Assembly: GCA_035222895.1 (NCBI GenBank)
Contig: JAVYIG010002548.1
Location: 124,001-188,000, forward strand
Direction of reading: 5' to 3'
Source: Strongylocentrotus droebachiensis
Taxonomy: Eukaryota > Echinodermata > Echinoidea > Camarodonta > Strongylocentrotidae
DNA: 64,000 nucleotides
Part shown: positions 49,710 to 60,700 of the stretch, piece after piece
Layout of the letters: every line of letters begins with the position of its first letter
How positions within the stretch are numbered: the first letter of the stretch is position 1
Made by a program: the position numbers and the translations under genes
Notes under the pieces: generated by a model
Database searches by the model: none
Told to the model about the DNA's origin: nothing
Seen by the model: the letters and a program-made list of their open reading frames with translations, nothing else

Positions 49710-49905
49710 ATTTCTGGATTTTCAAAATCAATAGTACTTAGCTTTTCCATGAATATATGTTCTTCTTTGGCGACTTTCAAGAAAGAGTTTTATGCAGTTT
49801 ACAATTTCTGGATTAAACAAATCAATAGTACTTAACTTTTCCATGAATATATGTTCTTTGGCGACTTTCAAGAAAGAGTTTTGTGCAGTTTACAATTTCA
49901 GACCT
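49710..49905. repeat. Tandem duplication, 94-bp period
   Basis: AATCAATAGTACTTA is followed by CTTTTCCATGAATATATGTT and GCGACTTTCAAGAAAGAGTT in both units, nearly identical, suggesting a recent event. Confidence 0.88.
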
Positions 49906-52900
49906 CTCCTTTATTTGCATCCTATATTAGGAGTGCGATATCGGAATTTAAAAGTAGATGGACCAAACAAATATTAATCTTTAATGTGTTTCGTGAAGTG
50001 ATTTTTGTGTAGGAGCTCGTGAAACTTTCTACAGAGATGGTACGCTATCATTTGTATTTGTAATGCCAGGATTATTTCAAAGAAATGGTGATGGAAAACT
50101 TTTCAAGTTAGCAGTATTGCTTGATAGTAGAGAAATTATATCTTCTTTTCTTTGTCTCATTATGTTGCATGTACAAAAAAGTTACAAAACAACTAGCTCA
50201 GTTGAATTAAGGTTTATAACCATAGAACAAATTTAGAATTTATGCATATTTGTATGTGGTCAGAAATTATATTGTCAGCTATCAGAGGTTTTTATACAGA
50301 TTTCTTTCTAATGGGTTTCCTCTTTTATTCGTCAAATGATTTGTTTATTTCTGTTTTTTTCTATAAAAACTTGTTAAAAATATATGCAGGACATGTTTTG
50401 ACTTTGAATCTAATTAGATCAATTCTTGTAAACCACTTGTTTTTCTTTTTGCAGTATTTGGATTAAAGTGAAGCTTGAAATGCGAATGTCATCTAGGCAA
50501 CGTCATATTATTCAATATATCATCTTTTCAGAGCTGGAAGGGCGTTATCTCTATGTTAAAGCACATTGATTAAAGACTTAATGCCCATCTAGCTCCAAAC
50601 AGTGTTTTATAAATCTATCTGGTCCACCATTAGCAACTAGAGATTTTGTAAAAATAGCCTATTAATCACTGGATGATGTTGCAATATTGCTCTCATTTTG
50701 AAATTGTTATGAACAATATGAAACATGCGCCATTTCTCTATGCAGAATCCTCCTGTAGACATCGTAAGGATTACGCACGTATAACATTATCACGGTCGAC
50801 CCTACAAGACGGACAGGCGGTTTCGGGCGGTGCAGTGAGTAAAAATAGGGGTGGTTTCGGGAGGTTTAGTTGCTAATGGATTAATAAAGAGGGTTAGGGT
50901 TAGAAACAAGGAAACAAACGCGTGAAATGCCGAGCATTTTCCGGAATTTCTATTCAGTTACTTCATGCATTTCAATCTCTCCATCTACTACATGTATCAA
51001 ACTCTTGTCAAACGATGTCTGCGTAAAAAATATTCCAGTTTATTTCTGATTTACATGTGTGCATTGATGTGGTAAAGACAAAAGATGACTCCAATTCATC
51101 TGTTAAAACAGTAATTGAATTCTAGCTTGCTCCGTCCATACTTTGCTCGTGCTGTTCTTGTCTTTAATAATCACTAGTATTCAGAATCAGAAATGGTCGT
51201 CAATTCGTAGTGTACAGATATTAAGAGAATATGTTAGATAAAGAATATTACTTTAGAGTAAAACTATATTGTTTTGTTTATTAAACCTTGATTTACGGTA
51301 GGAACATGATACATTTGACAGATATTCTCCCTCAAGTTTACGTATAAGTACATGCAATATTCAAAACAATGCCTGTATGATGAATGTCGCACATTTTAGA
51401 GTAAAATATAAAGATATTAGTTCAAAATGACCTCTATACTATGTCATAGTGTGATAGTGGACATGTCGGTATGATTTCTGCCGTTAAAGAATTAGCGTGT
51501 CCATCAAAAATAGTTGCATGTGAATGTATTGAGCAGGGTCATTAATTATTTTATCATTTCCTAATTACCGGTACAAACTGGCTTTATAAAGGGGAAATGT
51601 TGAGCTCAATAAACTGTGTCATATTTTTTTCTTCAAATTGATTGGAGATTTGTGCTAGGTCAGGCATGCAGCTGCGTACAAATGATACACAATACATGAG
51701 ATCATTGGACAGAATTAAAGCAATAGCACAGTTCAAAATAAAGAGCACATAAAGTAGCTGCAATTTCTAAATAAAACTCTGTCAGTGCTATTGAATTGCA
51801 GTCTTTATTGCTTCACTGCTTTTTACAAAGTACCTTGAATATCCTAAGAAATGTATTTATTAAAAAACAAACTATGTAAAGATTGTTTATTGAGATAAAA
51901 TTAACAATATGATTGTTGATTTTACTGAGTGTATGTAGTGATTAGTTTAAAAACAAAAATTACTTTATACTTTTGCTGAGGGGGAAGAATTTTCTTTTAA
52001 ACATTTTGTTTCACATTCAAATACTAATCTGGACTTCAAAAAGACTTGTTTCTCTCTTGTTACCAAAACAGAGGGGCTTATTCTAGTATGAAGTGAAATT
52101 ACTTGAAAATTAAGTTAACATCCTATGTTATACATAATAATTAATGGTTTCTTATGTAAACATGAACATGTATTTGTTATTTTTTGTGGAAGATGATTTT
52201 ACCTCGATTTCCCTATGCTTTGTTATGTGATGCATTTATGATACATACATGTACATCAGTTGAGCAAATCTTGTAAATAAAGTATTAATGAAATTATCAC
52301 AGAATATGCTGTCTATGTTTTGTCTTCATTAATGAGTTGATCATGAAAATGATTTCTTCATTCATTGTAAAATCAATTTTCCCCTTTCTTTTGTTATGAA
52401 AAAAAATGTTTAAAACAAATATATCCAATGTAGTTGTTCATGCATCTACCTTTTTATAGAGCCTCAGGATTGTGAGGGGTAGAGCGCCATCTTGTGGCAG
52501 AGATGAGAGAGTGGTTTCTACTTCAGAAGGATTATTGCTAGGAGGATTTTTTGTTTCTCTTGATTGCCTTTAAAACTTACCAGGGCATTGTACTATAATT
52601 AGCACGACCACCACCATCCTCATCAACATTACAATCATCGTCATAATCATCACCATATCATCAACCTTGTAGGAAGAAATTCCTTGAATGCTTGAAAGCC
52701 TTTTCATGCTAGCTCGGCTAATACTCGTTGGGCCTAAACAAAACAAAAAATCTTCTATTGCCCTTTAGAACCTTAGATTGGTCAGTCAGATATGTTTTCT
52801 TTTTCCCCCGTCAAAACTGCGACCGTCGCCCGAAAAACTAAAATCTGGGAACATCGCCCAAATCTCGCTGGTAGTACATTGTATACATGTACACAAGGCC

Positions 52901-55301
52901 GGGTTCTACTTGTTTACGCTAGCAGGATTAGGAGTAAGAATTTGGGAATAATCCAATGATTTTCTGCATTTATATCCATTCAAACATAATACATATTTCT
53001 TTATTCATCAAACATTTTTTTTCTAAAAAAAAATATTAAAAAGCATAGTCTATTTTTAGATTATTGGGTCAGTTGCAAAGGGCAATACAACACCTTTTCT
53101 TTTTACGTCTTATGGAAAGCAACACATACATCACCACCACCATCATCATCATGGGGTAGAATAGGAGAGTGAGAGGGAGAGAAAGAGGGAGAGAGAGAGA
53201 TAAAGAGAGACAAAGAGAGAGAGAGAGAGAGAAAGAAAGGAAGATATGGAGATGAAACTACAGCTCCAAGAAAATAAAAGAATAAAATAACAAACCCAAC
53301 AATGAAACAACATCTAGCATCTTTTCCAAATTTATTTTCTCTCGACTATAAGAATAAACTTTTTCATATCTCTTTTTATTTCTTTAATCTTTCTGTCTTT
53401 TCAGAATGAAATCAGAATCCAATGCATGATAACTACGACTATAAAACATAATCATTACAAGGGAAGATTTACAGGTATCATGGCTTTGTATATAATTTCT
53501 GAATTTCTGTTTTCAAATAGTCACAAAAAAGTTGAAATCAATCAAAAACGTAAGAGGCAAGGTATATGAACATCTGGAATTCCTAGAACTGAATTCACAT
53601 AATACATAAATACATTTTTGTCAATATCATTTTATACAAGAGAAGCCCGCTCATGTTATATCGTCAAAAGTTATCTTTTTCTTTCAAAATCAATTACATG
53701 TATAATCAAACAAAATATTCTGTCATATTTTCTTATCTATTATAGCACTTTTTCAAGTACACATAATTCTGTAATAGCAATTTATATAATCACTTTGTCT
53801 CATTATCTTTGCACAAAATTATTGAATTAGGTATTTTAAAAGTATTTCTGTAGATGACAATTCACCAATATTTACATAGAGTTCTGCATGTCCTCACATA
53901 ATTGTTTTATCCTCATGCAATAGCATTAATAAATCTTATTCTCTCTCTGCAACTTCACATGTATATAAAGTATAAACCAATAAATATCATAGACAAATTT
54001 TGTAATGAAATAAATACATATATAGGGTGTATGGAATTCAAGTAAACAAATGCAAATAATATGCAACATAAATGCAACTGAATAATATATATATAATGAG
54101 ATGATACACAAGATAGGTTATTACAAAACATCACTTCAAACAAAATGCAATTCCAGAAAAGAAAGAATTGCTTCTACATATTTAAAAAAAAAGAAGACTA
54201 ACATTGTTTCATTTTCTATGTATATGAAACAAACATATAGGAATAGCATATTATGTTTAGCATTTTGTCACTATTGACTGTAAATATAAAGATGGTGTAC
54301 GAATACACAAGGACAATGTAGGCTTGTGACTGCTTGTGAAAAGCTAATTTGTGATATTATGGACAAGTTAGCATTACAAGAGACTATAATGGTGATACTG
54401 ATCATAATCAATTAGCAGATACTGGATGAATAGAAAACTCTAGTCATGATTATCTTGCACCATTATTTCAAAAATTATAATTCCTCACTGTATCGCTGAC
54501 ATACAGTCTACAGGTACATATAATTGTTCTATGTACCTGTATATATATCACGAAGACAATTAAATCTTAATCAAATAGTTTATTTCAATAATCAAACATT
54601 TCTTCTGGATAATAAACCAGTTTCTATCTTGTTTTGTTAGGCATTCTTTAGAAGTTGAATAGCAAATCTAGGATTAAACCTCTAATAAGACATTACTATT
54701 ATTGTATTCTATTTTTGTAATTTCAAGTCTGATTATGAGTTGACAACTGGAATGGTACAGTGATAATGATAAATATGTATTCTTGTGTTTGAAAATTATC
54801 TTCATAAAATTAATAAAAGGGAGTGGTCTATTTTGCAAACTCCAGAAAATACAAACAATTTGGCATACGGCAGCAATGCAACAGAACTACAGGTCTGCTT
54901 TCTATTAATCTTGGGTTCTGTAATTCTTTTAAATAAATGAAAAATGATAGTGTTTATGGAATATTGGAAAATCTGCCAAGAACCTATAATTCCCACCAAA
55001 AAAACGAAAAGTCAGTTTTACATTATTGTACAGAGGATGCTACAGAAAGCTTGCACACTACATGATGACATTGATAATCATATATCGTCATAAATAATTA
55101 TACAACTGATGTATGGATTTTACCGAGTAGGCCTGCAAAATTGATTCACCACCTTCATTTAAACAGAGACTAAGTGACAATTGGAAATGATTCATACAAA
55201 AGCAAAATTATTAACAGCACAGTACAGCCAGGAAGCGTACAGGAATGATAGAAATGTGTTCTTGCTTTACACAAAAATGCAGCTTAATAATCATACAAAC
55301 A
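49906..55301. other. Convergent intergenic region, probable 3' UTR ends
   Basis: No gene recognised. AATAAA on the plus strand at 52276-52281 and on the minus strand at 53331-53336 are among many candidates for the 3' ends of RABL2 and SHANK transcripts, which would then approach each other. A (GA)n tract lies at 53167-53240. Other short ORFs (53618, 53926) are AT-rich chance ORFs. Confidence 0.35.
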
Positions 55302-55681
55302 CAGTGGCGGATCCAGGGGGGGCACAGGGGGCACGTGCCCCCCCGGCCGAAAAAAATATGTTAAAATCAGCCCTAAATCCGCCCAAAATATACTGAAAAA
55401 CAGGGGCGTGCCCCCCCGGCCAATTTTTTTTTTTTTTTATTAAAAAAAAAAAAAAAAAAAAAGCTAATGGCTGACCTAAAAAGGTGACCTTACCCCCCCC
55501 CTAACGAAGTAAAATGTCAAATTTCGTGACCCCCCCCCCCCCCCCCCCCGCTTATTCAGCGGCTGGCTGAGTCGTTGCGATTTTTTGGGGGACTAAAAAA
55601 AAAATATATATATGTTCTCTTTCCCACACGGTGCCCCTCCGTGTGCCCCCCCCCGGCAAGAAATTCCTGGATCCGCGCCTG
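55302..55681. repeat. MITE with CAGTGGCGGATCCAGG ends
   Basis: Left CAGTGGCGGATCCAGGGGGG, right CCTGGATCCGCGCCTG, flanked by AAACA at 55297-55301 and 55682-55686. The interior has long A/T and C runs (55425-55460, 55531-55549), whose lengths may not be reliable. This end sequence is common in invertebrate genomes. Confidence 0.82.
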
Positions 55682-55686
55682 AAACA

Positions 55687-57565
55687 TGTCACTATATTAT
55701 GCTTGAGTGCATTTTTAAGAAAATGAAATATGACATTGGTTGACAAAAAGGAGAAAACGAAACATCACAGGTCTACTACAATGCTTAGTTTCACCCCCTT
55801 ACAAGAAAATATGAATTTTCAAGACCTATTTTTTGGTCTCATTCATTTGATGAAGTGAGAAACTGCTGATATTTTAAGATTCAAGGTAGATCTTCCACAA
55901 GTCCTATTACTTTGAATCGTTACAAAGCACATATCTTTTCCTCTTCATACTCTTTGATTTCAACACTAACTGAGAGGTCCCCCTTCAAATGAATTCAATT
56001 TTTTTCTAGCTGTGCATCTATCCATTTTAATGTATATTTTCATTGTGCAATCTTTAAACCCAAAGAAATTCAGTGTTCAAATGTAAATGAAATGAATTAC
56101 ATTTTTCTCCTGGATTTGGCATCAATTAGTCTTATTCTCCACTCCTATAATGTGTACTCTTGACTACATATGAATTACTTTTAAAGCTTGACCACAAGTC
56201 ACTCTTGGAAGACACATTCGAAAGTCCATGAATACCACCGATACTAATCTGAAAATTGATTTCACCGTAGCTACTCGCTCCCATTAAAGTATGTGGAATT
56301 TATATGTTCTACGTATTATAGCTTAACTATGCTATGAATTATTCAAAATTTGTTAACTATTTCATTTATCACAGCAAAAATCTTTTGGTTCCACTGAGTT
56401 GAAATCAATAAACTTAAAAAACCCTCAATCATCATACGATGGGCATTTATTTTAATTACAAAAACATAATTATTTTTTGGACTGGTTCATAATAATGACA
56501 TATTTTATAGCAAGGTAGTTTGAAAATTTCTTTTGATAAAGACACTCAATTTTAATTTCAGATTGTTACAAAAATACAAATAAATTACAAATATAAATGC
56601 ACATTTATGTAGACTCTTGTTTATCTTTGGAAATTTATCTCCTTTTTTGTGTGGGAGAAGGGGAAATTCAGAATTTGGTCTATTCTGCAATTCCTAAAAG
56701 ACAAAAAAGGATAATCAATAATGTACCTGCATTTATCTCCCCATGCTAAGAAATTGTATCCTTGCATGGATCATATACTGGTAAACTGCAGATAACCATT
56801 TAGAATACCAGAATGTTTTGATAGGATTCTATCAAAAATAAATTGATATACATGTTCCACTAAATTACGAAGTTCATTTTGGTTTAGCTTTTAATAACAG
56901 ATCACTTGCTTCGCAGCTCAAGATTTATGACGCACAACAAAAACATCTATATCCCTAATTTTCTCCAATGGTAGTTCTCTAGTTCTGTACCATAACAGAA
57001 TAGATTTACAACATTGGGTGTCGTTGAAAAGGAAGGTTCCATTTGTGCGAAGGGAAGACAACTTGAATATTTTGTGTGTGCAATGCAGACGATGTGCAAA
57101 CTCGAATCACAAATGGAGATTGAAAATTTGTATTATACCTTTTAAGAATGTTGCTTACACTTTTACTCTATACCTGCTGGCTACATCAATGTAATAATTA
57201 TTGAACTAGGATACATACGCTAGCAGTTTTAAAAGCCCATCATTCTATAGAGTAGTATAAAAAGCCAAATATGGATTTCATCTGTTTAAAGGATCCAAAT
57301 AATGACCCCAAAACTTTGACCCTTGACCTGTCTACCATCACATCTTCTCAGAGAGGTCATACAGAAATGCATATTATTATAAGATGATGTGAGAGAGTAA
57401 AACAAAATATACTTCCATATACATGTATCGATGGATGCACCAATGATATTCGACCTTTGCCCTTTGCCCCTTGAAATGACCTCTTCCTCATCACAGGCAC
57501 GTGTGTTATCTATTAAAGTCAATTTCAAATGTCATGGTATGAAATTTGTAGAAACCTCACAGAAT
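55687..57565. other. Probable SHANK 3' UTR (minus strand)
   Basis: AT-rich DNA directly downstream of the SHANK stop codon; no repeats recognised. The extent of the UTR is not fixed. Confidence 0.4.
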
Positions 57566-57780
57566 TCACTGATTCTGCAGTTTCTGAAGAGCTTTGATGA
57601 TGGTTAACCTATGACCTAGCCTCTTGACCCCCAGCTCTGAAAGGTCGTCCTTGCCGAGAGAGGTCAAATGCTCCCCGCTGATTGCATTGTCTGTGAAGCT
57701 CTCCTTGTACTCGCCAAGGTTTAGCTCATCCAGCCAATCGCTCACGTCTTCTACCGTCCATTCTGACACGCTCTTTATAG
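57566..57780 (-). CDS. SHANK: SHANK terminal exon (SAM domain)
   Basis: Acceptor TCCATACAG; reads (A)IKSVSEWTVEDVSDWLDELN... to IIKALQKLQNQ and TGA, 70 residues. A complete SAM domain of about 63 residues with the LGVKRLGHR motif of the C-terminal helix. Confidence 0.93.
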
Positions 57781-60700
57781 CTGTATGGAGAAAATCAAAG
57801 AAAAGAGAATATTAGAGTAAATCTCGGTCCAAGCCATCAATTGAAAATTCATGGAGCTCAGGAAAATAATGCCCCAGTAGCTTTCTTGTTGTACTATTGA
57901 TGTCATGTAATATTGATTTCATGTACATGTGAATTTCAGGCATCTGTTCATCTGAAATTTTTAGATATTAAATTCATCTTTTTAATTAATTTCATTTTTC
58001 TTTTACGTGCCAGAAAGATGAGTTTACTAGGTGTTAAATTACATATATTTATTTTGCTGTCAGCAGACAATTTATTTTCTTCAAATAAGTATCAATGGTA
58101 TCTAAAAAGCAGTTGCTAAAATGATAAGTTGGAACTGTTGAATATCAAAGAGTGAGAGGAAAAAGAATTGGAGGTATTCCTTTGCCATTCATTTAGTTTA
58201 TGTACTGGGCCGGGCAATTAAAGTGCTTCTATCTAGGCACGAGAAAGTTTAAGATTTCTTCCTGTTAAAGTAATTTTATAATTCTTCTGCCTTGTTCCGT
58301 GCACTGGAGAGAACAACCCAATTTCAAAGACAGTTTTATTCCAGGGGGTATTTCACAAAGATTCTAAGTCAAACTTAACTCTAAGTTTGACTGAACAATT
58401 ATGGAGAGCCATTTGTAGCCTTAAAATAAAATATATTCAAAAGCAAAATTGCAAGTATTTTCGACTTTTCATGAATTCCACATCAGGAACATGAAATCTC
58501 CCATGATAATTGAAAATATGAATGCTTTGAATCAACATTTTATGCCTTTTAAAATAATTTGTACAAAATATTTTCAAAGGTGCTAACGGCTTTCCATAAT
58601 TGTTAAGTCCAACTTAGAGATAAGTTCAACTTAATATCTTTGTGAAACACCCCCCAGGACTGAAATACTATCAGCTTACCTTGAGATGGGTTGTGATTAT
58701 CGTTGCCATTGGTAACCCCATTGGTGATGTCGTTGTCATTGACCGGACTCTTCTTAGACGGCTTAGTAGCAACCGGGGGCGCTGCCTTAATCCAATTATC
58801 ATTGGTCTCTCCCGTCGACATCATCGTCAGCGTCGAAGATGACGACCCGGACGATGAAACATCTGACCTCAAGGTATTGCTGTTGCTGTGCGACTCCTCT
58901 CCGATCGGTTCAAAACCATCGTTACTGCTCGGATCAGTCGACATCGTGCTGTAGCTCGACATCGTCGATACCGATGACACCGATGACACCATGCTGGCCG
59001 TGTCGAAGGGTTGTTCGCGGCGGAACTTGGCCTGATCGCCGTCCTCTATGAAACTTGGTGGAGGAGGCAATATATCAATGTCCAGTTGATGTGAGTTCTC
59101 CGGGGTCATATTCTCGGAGGTCATTGTCAGAATGGATGTGTCGTTCTCCAGGAAGGCAGGTGGAGGTGGAATTGGGGCGTTTAAGAAGGTTTCATCCTCC
59201 CTGACAGGGGAAAGTAACAGCGCTTTAGAATCGCGAGGTGAGAGCTTCTTCGATTTCTCGAAGCTCTGCTTCAAGTTTTTGACCGAGATGGGTGGAACTT
59301 CGCCATCCGAACTGTCCGTGGAGTCTTCGTTCTTATTTCTTGGGGACACACGGATGACATTCTTATGCCTACTCTTTTCTTCCTTTATTGGCGGTCTGCT
59401 GGCAATCTTGTTTTGCATGGCACTAGCAGCTTCGGCAATTTGATTACCACTTGGTCTGGAGTTATTTGCAGGACTGGTCTTCCTGGCATTGGAAGGCTTC
59501 GTGGGGGGGAATCGACTCATCGGTGAGCTGGGCATGGACTCACTCGATGATTCCTCCTCAGAGCTTGGGCTCTGCGATTCCACGATGCTTCGCCTCTTAG
59601 CGATCGCATCCAAGAAGGCAGCCTGCCCCGTCTTAGGCCGCGCAGCTCTATCTTGCTGCTTATACTTGCGTATCGTATCCTCTATATTACCCGATTTATC
59701 ATCGCTTGCTGATTCAAGTCTTTGCTTTCGTTTTGCTATAGCTTCTTGCAGCGCAACCTGCGTTGACGAAGGACTCTCAACATTCTGATTTTGATTACGG
59801 TTCAAGTTCTGCCCTTCCCCTGCTGGTTGAGCATAATTTTGTTTAGCAGCCATGGCCATCGCAAAGGCAGAGGATTTATGAGGTTGTGGTTCTTCGCTCT
59901 CTTTCTTCTTTTCCATTTTGGCCGCTGCTAGCGCAATGGCACTGGCAAAGGAACCTGTACTTGAAGAATCATCACTCGAGTCATTCCCACTTGCAGACCG
60001 GTGAACTTCGATTTCAACAGCAATTGATGAAATGCTAGGTGATACCCCATTTCCGATGGGTCGTCTCTGGAGGGTGTCATCACCGGCACGTCTCAACATT
60101 GGTGAATTATTCACTGAGTTTGCGATAGAGATATCCATAAGGGACTGAGACCTCGTTGGAGGCATAGGACTAGGCTTCTTAGCAGTTCCTTGCAACGATT
60201 TCGGGCTCACATTCTTTAAGTCCATCTCTAGGGAGGGATTGGAAGCGGTACGCTCCGTTTTCAAATGCACAGCACTGTCCGTGACACTCATGGTCGAAGC
60301 CGTCATGTAAGAATTCAACGATCCGGGCGATGAATGCAATGACGAAACTGCTGAATCTGACCCGCCAGAGCTCCTGCGAGATGCTGAACCGTGGACCTCG
60401 TCCAGGCTCCGTTGACGTGGAGATTTAGAGTTCGACATTCTTGCAACTGTGTTAAATTTAGATGAGGGTAGAACAGGCACTGCTGGTTTTTGAACAAAGG
60501 CATCGTCTGGCATGGAATTCAGATTGGTCTCGCTTGAAGAACTCCCCTGTCGTTGGAATATTCCTTTTAGTTGTTGCTGACTCACTTGCCTGATGGGACG
60601 CTTGCGTATCGATGCGGTTTTAGGCTCATCTTCTTGTATACTGGAACAACGAGAAGATGCGGGTGAAACATACTTTGGAGTTGTGCTTGCGCTGTCTATT

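Noticed and set aside
45242-57565. Search for an ACR-like serine protease between RABL2 and SHANK, as in human
   Set aside because: No exon with GDSGGP or other trypsin-type motifs was seen on either strand.
58642-59788. Plus-strand ORFs within the SHANK exon
   Set aside because: They are antisense shadows of the minus-strand coding sequence; only the minus frame has SHANK motifs and valid splice sites.
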